Source: an uncultured Clostridia bacterium (GTDB taxonomy: Bacteria; Bacillota; Clostridia; Oscillospirales; Acutalibacteraceae). Taken from it: a stretch of DNA of 5,381 nt. Location: contig CAMOCU010000092.1 of assembly GCA_946610835.1 (NCBI GenBank), positions 1-5,381 of the forward strand. Reading direction: 5' to 3'. A model generated the notes under the pieces. The model did not search any database. It saw nothing but the letters and a program-made list of their open reading frames with translations, and was not told the origin of the DNA. Positions 1 to 5,381 of the stretch are shown here, piece after piece. The position numbers and the translations under genes are program-made. Every line of letters starts with the position of its first letter. Within the stretch, counting starts at the first letter, position 1.

Positions 1-1
1 G

Positions 2-2248
2 GTTTTAGTGGCTGCGGCAGGAAACAGCGGAATCGATTTTTCGTACGATTTTCCGGCCGCATTTGATGAAGTGATCTCTGTCGGCTCCGTCAATGAGATT
101 GGCTTTCGCTCGTCCTTTTCTAATTATGGCGACGAGCTTGACGTTTGCGCGCCGGGGGAGCGAATTCTGTCCAGCGTACCCGGCGGCGGATTTGAAAAGT
201 ACAGCGGGACTTCTATGGCAGCGCCGCTTGCCGCGGCCTGTGCCGCGCTGTTGCTTGCCGAGGATCCCGGGCGCACGCGCGAGCAGGTACGCGAACAGTT
301 GGCGGCGCATGTCTGCGACAGAGGCCTGCCGGGCAAAGATCCGTTTTATGGCGCGGGAATTGTGCATCTCGGTGCGGATAAAGTGCTTCAGAGCCTGCAG
401 TTTACCGGACATTGTATCCAGTCGTTCCCATACTCCGGAATTGGGCTGCAGATCCGGGCGGAGCCGGTCAATGCGCGGGATGCGTCGTATACGCTGGAAG
501 TTTCTGACCCATCCGTTGTAGAAGCAGCATCCAGAGAAAACTTTACTGCACTGAATGCGGGGACGGCGGAATTGACAGTGTGTTCTGCCGACGGCCGTTT
601 TGCGGACAAGTGCATAGTTGAAGTGATGGATAGCGGCGCCGGAATACGAAAAGTGTTTTCGATGATAACGAATAATTTTGATATTAGACCGGAAATGTCC
701 GGTTTGATCGAATTGCGCAGCGACGGCACAGCGTGGGTTTTGGGAAAACCATCGGTTTTAACAAATCCCAATCATTTTGGTTACTATGCCATGAATACCA
801 GACTTTCCTGGTTTCCGCTCTGCGTCGAAGGCAGAAAACCGATTACCGGGATCGAGAACATCTGGTTGAACGGTTCCTCGACCTTTTACACAGACAAAGA
901 CGGAACACTTCGTTTTTTTGGCAACTTGGATGATGTGAAAAAAGCGTTGAATGCGCCGATCCTTTTGCCGGACGGATCCGCGCTGACAGGTGTTGTGGAC
1001 GTTGCGGGATTTTATGCATTGTGTGCGGATGGAACGGTCTGGAGAATAAGCAGTTCGCATGCCGAACCGGTTACTATGGCCGACGGTACGCCGTTGAGCG
1101 GGATCCGCACGATCCACGAATGCACGGCAATCCGCAAGAACGGCGAGGCATTTGGACTTTCTAAATGCCTCGCGACGCCGGTGAATTATGGGGAACTCGA
1201 TCTCGCGGACGTTGTGGATGTGGTCGTCGTGCCGGGTATATCTGTTTCGGAAACAAATACGCCCGTGTACATCCTTCTGCGCGATGGTACGCTGTGGGTA
1301 TACGGAAAGAACGACAATTATAATCGACTCGGGATTGTGGGCACACAACAAACAGATCAGCCCATGCAGGTGCTGCGCCAGCTGCGCAGCCCGCTGACCG
1401 GCGTCAAGCAGATCCGCCTCAACGGCGGAATGTTCGCCTTGTGCAGCGACGGTACAGTCTGGACATGGGGCGGCAAACCCGGGGCTATGCGATTCGGTTA
1501 CGGCAAAGGATACGGCGAAACGTATCTTTATCCCCAGCGCATGCGCGTCAGCGAGCAAAACATGCTGACCGGCGTGACCGAACTGCTGCCGGGGTACGGC
1601 GACCGGATGCTGGTATTGCGCCGGGACGGCTCGGTCTGGTGGACGGGAAAAGGACAGATGATCAGCTGCGACAATAATCACTATTCGGCAAAATATGAGC
1701 TGCTCGACTATGCTGCGCCGGCAGTTGTTTCCGGCAAGGCACTGGTGCTGGAGCCGGATGCGGAATACGTTCCGCCTGTGGTTTATAACCCGGTGGCGGA
1801 GCTGACGATCGCTTCGGATTATGCAACCCTCCGGACAGAAGAAACGTTTGACTTGCAGGCGCAGACATTCCCGGCGAACGCCGACAATAACGAGGTATGG
1901 TTCTGCACCGACAATCCCCGTGCGGCGGTCGTTTCCGATGATGGCGTGATCACGGCAGTCAATCCCGGCCGGGCAAATGTGTATGCTGTTGCGAACGGGA
2001 CAAAGGTGTTCCGACTTGCGTGCGCTGTGACAGTTCTCGAACGTTCGGCGCAGATTCCCGGCGATGTGGACGGAGACGGCGTTCTCACGCTGCGCGATGT
2101 GGCGCTGATTCGGCGCTTTCTTGCAGGCGGATGGCAGATCGAGATCGACCTGCAAGCAGCAGACGCGAATGCAGATGGCGTCGTCAATCTGAAGGATGTT
2201 GCTTATCTGCTGCGTATGCTTGCCGGCTGGCAGCCGGAGACTTCCTGA
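2..2248 (+). CDS. Subtilisin-family (S8) serine protease with Big_2-like, RCC1-like propeller and dockerin domains (5' partial)
   Basis: The reading frame is open from the window edge, so the N-terminus, signal peptide, and catalytic Asp and His lie upstream; the GTG at 8 is an internal Val, not a start. Residues are numbered from that GTG. AAAGNSG (2-8) carries the oxyanion-hole Asn6, and GTSMAAP (67-73) carries the nucleophile Ser69; the peptidase domain ends near 130. A Big_2-like domain follows (about 145-207), then seven RCC1-like repeats (about 235-550), a second Big_2-like domain (about 594-678), and a type I dockerin (about 684-742) ending at the C-terminus. From family knowledge, S8 proteases with these modules are secreted, and the dockerin binds a cohesin on a scaffoldin or cell-surface protein. 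I infer an extracellular, scaffold-attached protease; the propeller may bind substrate or another protein. The frame is intact to TGA at 2246-2248. The assignment as an S8 protein is firm; the substrate is unknown. Confidence 0.93.
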   Translation, partial: VLVAAAGNSGIDFSYDFPAAFDEVISVGSVNEIGFRSSFSNYGDELDVCAPGERILSSVPGGGFEKYSGTSMAAPLAAACAALLLAEDPGRTREQVREQLAAHVCDRGLPGKDPFYGAGIVHLGADKVLQSLQFTGHCIQSFPYSGIGLQIRAEPVNARDASYTLEVSDPSVVEAASRENFTALNAGTAELTVCSADGRFADKCIVEVMDSGAGIRKVFSMITNNFDIRPEMSGLIELRSDGTAWVLGKPSVLTNPNHFGYYAMNTRLSWFPLCVEGRKPITGIENIWLNGSSTFYTDKDGTLRFFGNLDDVKKALNAPILLPDGSALTGVVDVAGFYALCADGTVWRISSSHAEPVTMADGTPLSGIRTIHECTAIRKNGEAFGLSKCLATPVNYGELDLADVVDVVVVPGISVSETNTPVYILLRDGTLWVYGKNDNYNRLGIVGTQQTDQPMQVLRQLRSPLTGVKQIRLNGGMFALCSDGTVWTWGGKPGAMRFGYGKGYGETYLYPQRMRVSEQNMLTGVTELLPGYGDRMLVLRRDGSVWWTGKGQMISCDNNHYSAKYELLDYAAPAVVSGKALVLEPDAEYVPPVVYNPVAELTIASDYATLRTEETFDLQAQTFPANADNNEVWFCTDNPRAAVVSDDGVITAVNPGRANVYAVANGTKVFRLACAVTVLERSAQIPGDVDGDGVLTLRDVALIRRFLAGGWQIEIDLQAADANADGVVNLKDVAYLLRMLAGWQPETS
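710..1657 (+). repeat. Seven RCC1/BLIP-II-like beta-propeller repeats inside the protease gene
   Basis: The translated region repeats a core of the type [ilv]-x-x-DGTvW-x-x-G, usually preceded by an (L/I)TG(V/I)xx(I/L) segment. The central DG (or NG) pairs start at residues 239, 298, 341, 378, 426, 481 and 540 of the visible protein, 37 to 59 residues apart. Clear examples are LCADGTVW, LLRDGTLWVYG, LCSDGTVWTWG and LRRDGSVWWTG. Seven units is the blade number of RCC1 and of the beta-lactamase inhibitor BLIP-II, so one closed propeller is likely. The fourth unit (RKNGEAFG) is the most degenerate: it has Asn for Asp and lacks the Trp. In this fold family the loops commonly form protein-binding surfaces; what this one binds is not evident. 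Confidence 0.8.
2057..2233 (+). other. Type I dockerin domain (C-terminal part of the S8 protein)
   Basis: Two EF-hand-like calcium loops, each followed by a helix, make up the last 60 or so residues. Loop 1 is DVDGDGVLTLRD (ligand positions D686, D688, D690, T694, D697). Loop 2 is DANADGVVNLKD (D719, N721, D723, N727, D730). The helices VALIRRFLAGG and VAYLLRMLAGW have the expected pseudo-twofold repeat. Dockerins bind cohesin modules, so this protein should be attached to a scaffoldin or surface cohesin; no cohesin gene lies in the window. Confidence 0.93.
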
Positions 2249-2267
2249 CGGCTTTCCTTTTTCTTTA

Positions 2268-2318
2268 CGCAAACGCCGACCGCTCTCCCATTTCGGGAGC
2301 AGACGGTCGGCGTTTGCG
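2268..2318 (+). terminator. Long hairpin after the protease gene, probable terminator
   Basis: Perfect 15-bp arms (2268-2282 and 2304-2318, CGCAAACGCCGACCG and its complement) enclose an inner CTCCC/GGGAG hairpin. It starts 20 nt after the protease stop codon and ends 13 nt before the -35 box of the next promoter, a position that suits a terminator. The tail is only moderately T-rich (CTTGCACTTTCTATTGAC) and there is no clean T run, so intrinsic termination may be weak, or the hairpin may mainly protect the 3' end of the message. Confidence 0.55.
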
Positions 2319-2331
2319 CTTGCACTTTCTA

Positions 2332-2360
2332 TTGACTTTATTTGCCCGGCAGGATATAAT
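2332..2360 (+). promoter_or_regulatory. Sigma-A-type promoter of the TIM-barrel/nfo operon
   Basis: The -35 box is TTGACT (2332-2337) and the -10 box is TATAAT (2355-2360), separated by an ideal 17 nt. The expected transcription start is about 2366-2368, giving a leader of about 32 nt before the ATG at 2399. No operator palindrome is evident in or beside the boxes, so strong, largely constitutive expression is the simplest reading (inference). Confidence 0.85.
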
Positions 2361-2383
2361 AAGGGCAATCCAATAACAGATAC

Positions 2384-2390
2384 AGGAGGG
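2384..2390 (+). promoter_or_regulatory. Shine-Dalgarno of the first TIM-barrel gene
   Basis: AGGAGGG lies 8 nt upstream of the ATG at 2399-2401. It is a near-perfect complement to the 16S rRNA 3' end and fixes the start of this gene. Confidence 0.85.
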
Positions 2391-2398
2391 TTCTTTTT

Positions 2399-3247
2399 AT
2401 GTATACTTTTCCGATTGGTGTAATCATCGACAGCTTCCGTACCGACATTCCGACAGCTGTGGGCAAAGCCGCCGCTGTGGGCGCGCAGGGCATTCAGGTT
2501 TATGCCACGCGCGGCGAGATGGCGCCGGAAAATCTGGTTGGACACAAGCGCAGGGAATTCCTCGATCTTGTCAAAAGCAACGGTCTTGTAATCTCTGCAC
2601 TTTGCGGCGATCTGGGCGGCGGCGGATTCATGTGGGCGGACAGAAACGCCGAAAAAATCGAGCGTTCCAAACGTATCATCGACCTTGCCAAAGAGCTGGA
2701 AACGGATGTTGTGACAACACACATCGGCGTTGTGCCGGAGGATCCGCAGGTCGATCGGTTCAAAATCATGCAGGAAGCTTGCTTTGAACTTGCCCGCTAC
2801 GCGGACAGCGTGGGCGCGCATTTTGCTGTTGAGACCGGCCCTGAAACATCTGCAGTGCTCAAACAGTTTCTTGACTCTCTCGGTTCCACGGGCGTGGGCG
2901 TCAATCTCGACCCTGCCAATCTGGTAATGGTGACCGGCGACGACCCCGCGCAGGCAGTGTATAATTTGCGCGATTATATTGTCCATACGCATGCCAAGGA
3001 CGGCAAACAGATTTTTTACAAAAGCCCGGAGATCGTGTACGGTCTGCGCAGCGACGACCTTGTAACCGAAGGCGATTCGTTCATTGAGGTGCCGCTGGGC
3101 GAAGGGTCGGTGCCGTGGGATGCATATCTTGCCGCGTTGGAGGACATTGGGTTCAAGGGCTTTTTGACCATCGAGCGCGAGGTAGGCGACGATCCCGAAG
3201 CGGACATTCGCAAAGCAGTTTCCTTCCTGCGCGAAAAAATCGGCTGA
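2399..3247 (+). CDS. Sugar-phosphate isomerase/epimerase-like TIM-barrel protein (first operon gene)
   Basis: A 282-aa cytoplasmic protein of the xylose isomerase-like / AP endonuclease family 2 TIM-barrel superfamily, of usual family length. Signature segments occur at the expected barrel-strand ends: GAQGIQVY (28-35), ISALCGDLG (65-73), VVTTHIGVVPED (104-115), AVETGPE (143-149), GVNLDPANL (167-175), VHTHAKDG (195-202), PLGEGSVPW (232-240) and FLTIERE (255-261). By comparison with ketose epimerases, E145, D171, a His of H196/H198 and E259 are the likely divalent-metal ligands. Members isomerise or epimerise sugars, inositol intermediates or keto acids; the substrate cannot be named here. The ATG at 2399 is fixed by AGGAGGG. 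It leads a tight operon and is followed after 10 nt by a second member of the superfamily. Hydroxypyruvate isomerase or IolE-like activity are alternatives without specific support. Confidence 0.88.
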   Translation: MYTFPIGVIIDSFRTDIPTAVGKAAAVGAQGIQVYATRGEMAPENLVGHKRREFLDLVKSNGLVISALCGDLGGGGFMWADRNAEKIERSKRIIDLAKELETDVVTTHIGVVPEDPQVDRFKIMQEACFELARYADSVGAHFAVETGPETSAVLKQFLDSLGSTGVGVNLDPANLVMVTGDDPAQAVYNLRDYIVHTHAKDGKQIFYKSPEIVYGLRSDDLVTEGDSFIEVPLGEGSVPWDAYLAALEDIGFKGFLTIEREVGDDPEADIRKAVSFLREKIG

Positions 3248-3257
3248 GAGGTACGGT

Positions 3258-4121
3258 ATGAAAACTTGTGTCAGCTCCTACAGCTTCAGCGCCTACATGC
3301 GTCAAAGCGGCAAAACCCAGCTTGATCTGATCGAAAAGGCCAAGGAAATGGGCTTTGATGCAATAGAATTCACGGATCTTTGTCCGCCCGAAGGAATGAC
3401 GCAGCTGGAATACGCCGCCATGCTTCGCGAGCGCGCGGAGTGTGTCGGGCTGCCAATCGCCAATTACACCATCGGCGCCGATCTGCTCGGGCGCGATACG
3501 CAAGCCGAAGTCGAGCGCCTGTGCGCACAGGCGGATGTTGCTGCGGCGCTCGGCGCAAAGGGAATGCGGCATGACGCGGCCGGCGGCTGGGCGGAGCAGG
3601 AGCAAAAATACAGCACGTTTGACAACGCCTTGCCGAAGATTGCCGACGGATGCCGTCGCGTGAGCGCATATGCAGCCGAAAAGGGGATCGTCACCATGGT
3701 CGAGAACCACGGCTGGTTCTGTCAGGAGAGTATGCGCGTTGAAAAGCTGGTCGGTGCGGTTTGTTATCCGAATTTCGGTCTGCTGGTGGATATGGGAAAT
3801 TTCCTTTGCGCGGATGAAAGTCCCATGCAGGCCGTTGCCCGTTTGGCGGCATTTGCCCGCCATGTGCACGTCAAGGATTTTCATATCAAGAGCGGCAGTG
3901 AGCCGAATCCCGGCCGTGCGTTTTTCGGCACCCGCGGCGGGAATTACCTGCGCGGCGCAATTGTCGGCCATGGCAATGTGCCTGTTCTGCAGTGCCTGCG
4001 AATTCTGCATGCACATGGGTACGACGGTTATGTCAGCATCGAGTTCGAGGGCATAGAGGACAATCTTTCCGCGCTGTCCATCGGGTTGGAAAATTTAAAG
4101 AACTATATCGAAATGATCTGA
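3258..4121 (+). CDS. Sugar-phosphate isomerase/epimerase-like TIM-barrel protein (second operon gene)
   Basis: A 287-aa soluble protein of the same superfamily as its upstream neighbour but clearly diverged from it. Visible motifs are GFDAIEFTDL (32-41), PIANYTIGADL (66-76), MVENHG (147-152), LLVDMGN (175-181), HVHVKDFHIKSG (202-213), GGNYLRGAIVGHG (227-239) and GYVSIEFEG (257-265). Likely metal ligands are E149, D178, a His of H202/H204 and E262. The ENHG and HVHVKDFH forms are typical of proteins annotated as sugar-phosphate isomerase/epimerase; no substrate can be assigned. The ATG at 3258 has AGAGG (3247-3251) 6 nt upstream, overlapping the previous stop codon, so translation is probably coupled. 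The stop is 13 nt before nfo. The presence of two non-identical isomerases suggests successive steps on related substrates (inference). Confidence 0.88.
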   Translation: MKTCVSSYSFSAYMRQSGKTQLDLIEKAKEMGFDAIEFTDLCPPEGMTQLEYAAMLRERAECVGLPIANYTIGADLLGRDTQAEVERLCAQADVAAALGAKGMRHDAAGGWAEQEQKYSTFDNALPKIADGCRRVSAYAAEKGIVTMVENHGWFCQESMRVEKLVGAVCYPNFGLLVDMGNFLCADESPMQAVARLAAFARHVHVKDFHIKSGSEPNPGRAFFGTRGGNYLRGAIVGHGNVPVLQCLRILHAHGYDGYVSIEFEGIEDNLSALSIGLENLKNYIEMI

Positions 4122-4134
4122 AGAGGATAATAGT

Positions 4135-4971
4135 ATGTTTACGATAGGGTGTCACTTGTCCGCGTCCAAAGGCTACCTCGCCATGGCGAAGCAGGCGGTG
4201 GATCTGGGCGGCAACACGTTCCAGTTTTTTACGCGCAATCCGCGCGGCGGAATGGCAAAAGCAATTGATCCGGCAGACATTTCCGCGTTCCATGCCTTTT
4301 GTGAAGCGCACGGAATCCGCACGATTCTTGCGCATGCGCCGTATACGCTCAACGCCTGCGCGGCGGATGCGCGGGTGATGGATTTTTGCCTGCGCACAAT
4401 GGCGGATGATCTGCAGCGTATGGAGTATACGCCCGGCCAGTTGTACAATTTCCATCCCGGCAGCCACGTGCAGCAGGGGGTCGAGACAGGGATCGAAAAG
4501 ATCTCCGCTACGCTCAATCAGGTGTTGTTTGCAGACATGACAACGACTGTGCTTCTGGAAACCATGGCGGGCAAAGGCTCTGAAGTCGGCGGTACATTTG
4601 AACAGCTGCGTGAAATCATCGACCGCACAACGCTGTCTGACAAGCTCGGTGTGTGTCTGGACACCTGCCATGTGCATGACGGCGGTTATGACATCGTGCA
4701 CGATCTGGACGGTGTGCTGACACAGTTCGACCGTGTGATCGGCCTGTCCCGGCTCAAGGCGATTCATCTCAACGACAGCAAAAATCCCTGCGGTGCACGC
4801 AAGGATCGGCACGAAAAAATCGGCGAGGGACACATCGGGCTGCAGGCGCTCACGCGCGTGATCAATCATCCGGCGCTGCGCGACCTTCCGTTCTTCCTTG
4901 AAACCCCGAACGAATTGCCCGGTTACGCGGCAGAGATCGCACTATTGCGCGCGCAGCGAACGGACGACTGA
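4135..4971 (+). CDS. nfo: Endonuclease IV (deoxyribonuclease IV, AP endonuclease)
   Basis: This 278-aa protein cleaves DNA 5' of abasic sites and removes 3' blocking groups in base-excision repair; E. coli Nfo has 285 residues. It begins with the typical IGCHLSASKG (4-13) and contains FQFFTRNPR (29-37), HAPYTLN (67-73), NFHPGSH (105-111), LLETMAGKGSEVG (140-152), CLDTCHVHDGGYD (174-186), HLNDSK (211-216), KDRHEKIGEGHIG (223-235) and FLETPNE (254-260). All nine expected zinc ligands are present: H67, H107, E142, D176, H179, H211, D224, H226 and E256. R37 and Y70 match the DNA-inserting Arg37 and Tyr72 of E. coli Nfo. The ATG at 4135 has AAGAGGA (4121-4127) 7 nt upstream. It is the last gene of the unit and shares the operon promoter at 2332-2360, which suggests constitutive rather than damage-specific expression (inference). 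There is no sign of truncation. Confidence 0.97.
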   Translation: MFTIGCHLSASKGYLAMAKQAVDLGGNTFQFFTRNPRGGMAKAIDPADISAFHAFCEAHGIRTILAHAPYTLNACAADARVMDFCLRTMADDLQRMEYTPGQLYNFHPGSHVQQGVETGIEKISATLNQVLFADMTTTVLLETMAGKGSEVGGTFEQLREIIDRTTLSDKLGVCLDTCHVHDGGYDIVHDLDGVLTQFDRVIGLSRLKAIHLNDSKNPCGARKDRHEKIGEGHIGLQALTRVINHPALRDLPFFLETPNELPGYAAEIALLRAQRTDD

Positions 4972-4989
4972 AAAACTGCATACAATTCC

Positions 4990-5017
4990 GCGGCCGCAGC
5001 AAAAAAGCTGCGGCCGC
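4990..5017. terminator. GC-rich hairpin between convergent genes, probable bidirectional terminator
   Basis: A perfect 11-bp stem (GCGGCCGCAGC at 4990-5000 with its complement at 5007-5017) encloses a loop of six A (six U when read from the - strand). It lies 18 nt after the nfo stop and 8 nt beyond the stop of the convergent - strand gene. On the + strand it is followed by T-rich DNA (ATTTATTGCTTTTT); on the - strand the T run comes later. It therefore fits best as the terminator of the nfo operon and may also serve the opposite gene. Confidence 0.8.
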
Positions 5018-5025
5018 ATTGCAAT

Positions 5026-5232
5026 TTATTGCTTTTTGTCCTTGCCATCTTCCGGCAGATCCGCCGTGTTTGTGCGGCTTTTTCTTCGTTTGTGACGCAG
5101 CAGCGCCAGCGCGGCCACGCCAACAACTGCCGCAGCGGCAACGCAGATCGGCAGCCAAAACCAGGATCCTGCCGTATAATCCGACATTGGCGCCGCTGCA
5201 TCCAACAGAATTGTCCTGACACTTGAAAACAT
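5026..5232 (-). CDS. Small single-span membrane protein of unknown function
   Basis: A predicted 68-aa protein. The chosen ATG (5232-5230) follows a G7 run by 5 nt and a plausible promoter lies just upstream. The frame stays open upstream to the window edge and a longer start exists at 5304, but that version would run across the promoter and give an unconvincing N-terminus. Residues 1-22 are short and polar-to-mixed, about 23-45 (SWFWLPICV through ALALL) form one hydrophobic helix, and RHKRRKSR (46-53) is a strong positive stop-transfer signal. The tail is charged and ends GKDKKQ. By the positive-inside rule the C-terminus is cytoplasmic. The helix-plus-basic end resembles the C-terminal anchor of surface proteins, but no LPxTG motif is present. 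It converges on nfo. I do not recognise a family. Confidence 0.6.
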   Translation of the reverse strand: MFSSVRTILLDAAAPMSDYTAGSWFWLPICVAAAAVVGVAALALLRHKRRKSRTNTADLPEDGKDKKQ

Positions 5233-5237
5233 AAAAT

Positions 5238-5244
5238 CCCCCCC
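5238..5244 (-). promoter_or_regulatory. G-run ribosome binding site of the small membrane protein
   Basis: Seven consecutive G on the - strand (read as AGCGGGGGGGATTTTATG) sit 5 nt before the ATG at 5232. They can pair with the anti-Shine-Dalgarno using a G-U wobble. The homopolymer is unusual and would be prone to length changes. Confidence 0.5.
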
Positions 5245-5250
5245 GCTGCA

Positions 5251-5278
5251 AGTATACCATACTTTTACAAAAATGCAA
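5251..5278 (-). promoter_or_regulatory. Probable sigma-A promoter of the small membrane protein gene
   Basis: On the - strand TTGCAT (5278-5273) and TATACT (5256-5251) are separated by 16 nt within an AT-rich stretch. The start of transcription would be near 5245, giving a very short leader that just includes the G-run ribosome binding site. Four of six -35 bases and five of six -10 bases match consensus. Confidence 0.5.
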
Positions 5279-5290
5279 AGAGATTTTAAG

Positions 5291-5322
5291 GCAATACCGC
5301 ACAATTGGGGTGTGCGGATTGC
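5291..5322. other. Imperfect 12-bp hairpin of unknown role near the right edge
   Basis: GCAAT-A-CCGCACA pairs with TGTGCGG-ATTGC around a 7-nt loop (ATTGGGG), with one bulged A at 5296. On the - strand it is followed by CTTAAAATCTCTTTGCATTTTT, a weak T-rich tail, so it could terminate a - strand gene lying to the right. The region 5323-5381 shows no supported gene: one - strand frame is open from the edge to a TAA at 5286 (31 codons) but has no recognisable content. Confidence 0.4.
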
Positions 5323-5381
5323 GAAGTAAGGGAAGCGCTGATTAAATCGGGGTGTGCGAGGGGACGAGAGATTTTTTCGGC

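Noticed and set aside
688..703. A short hairpin ACCGGA-AATG-TCCGGT within the protease gene
   Set aside because: Six base pairs inside coding DNA are expected by chance over this length, and nothing around it suggests a function.
2221..2240. An inverted repeat (CCGGC/GCCGG) near the protease stop codon
   Set aside because: It is a short GC-rich pairing within coding sequence, weaker than the adjacent 15-bp hairpin, and is probably a chance result of the Leu-Ala-Gly-Trp-Gln-Pro codons.
758..2992. A 744-codon open frame on the - strand
   Set aside because: It is codon-aligned antisense to both the protease gene and the first TIM-barrel gene, and crosses the hairpin and promoter between them. 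In this register a stop needs a sense TTA, CTA or TCA codon, which these genes rarely use. The product is rich in His, Arg and Cys and shows no domain.
3153..4016. A 287-codon open frame on the - strand
   Set aside because: It is the codon-aligned antisense shadow of the second TIM-barrel gene, with atypical composition and no recognisable motif.
4033..4869. A 278-codon open frame on the - strand
   Set aside because: It lies in codon-aligned antisense to nfo, whose own motifs are unmistakable. The antisense product has no domain and no convincing ribosome binding site.
5233..5304. An upstream extension of the small - strand gene to an ATG at 5304
   Set aside because: The extension would translate across the TTGCAT/TATACT boxes and the G-run, and its start lacks a ribosome binding site. 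The ATG at 5232 fits better, although the open frame upstream leaves some doubt.
5286..5381. A 31-codon - strand frame entering from the right edge, as a possible gene end
   Set aside because: It is too short to judge, has no recognisable motif, and contains the hairpin at 5291-5322. Without the sequence to the right it cannot be called coding.

Overview
The window looks like a piece of chromosome from a low-to-mid GC Gram-positive anaerobe, most likely a clostridial (Oscillospiraceae/Ruminococcaceae-type) bacterium. The reasons are a type I dockerin on a secreted-type protease, Big_2-like immunoglobulin domains, strong AGGAGG-type ribosome binding sites and a near-consensus sigma-A promoter. 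The exact taxon cannot be fixed from the sequence alone. No mobile element, CRISPR array, tRNA or rRNA was seen.

Left part (1-2248, + strand): the C-terminal part of a large subtilisin-family (S8) protein whose N-terminus lies outside the window. The visible order is: end of the peptidase domain with the oxyanion-hole Asn and the catalytic Ser, a Big_2-like domain, a seven-repeat RCC1/BLIP-II-like beta-propeller, a second Big_2-like domain, and a two-loop type I dockerin. It is best read as an extracellular protease that docks onto a cohesin-bearing scaffold. A long perfect hairpin follows the stop codon.

Middle part (2332-5017, + strand): a textbook promoter (TTGACT, 17-nt spacer, TATAAT) drives a tight three-gene unit with gaps of 10 and 13 nt, each gene with its own Shine-Dalgarno. 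The first two genes encode different sugar-phosphate isomerase/epimerase-like TIM barrels. The third is endonuclease IV (nfo), with all nine zinc ligands conserved. All three belong to the same fold superfamily (xylose isomerase-like / AP endonuclease family 2), so this is an operon of three diverged paralogues joining probable sugar metabolism to base-excision repair. A GC-rich hairpin ends the unit.

Right part (5018-5381, - strand): a convergent small gene (68 aa, one membrane span with a basic cytoplasmic tail) with its own plausible promoter and G-rich ribosome binding site. Beyond it, up to the edge, are a 12-bp imperfect hairpin and a short direct repeat of unknown role; no gene is confidently supported there.

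The points most worth a second look are the protease-propeller-dockerin architecture, the triple TIM-barrel operon containing nfo, and the unassigned small membrane protein with the structured DNA next to it.
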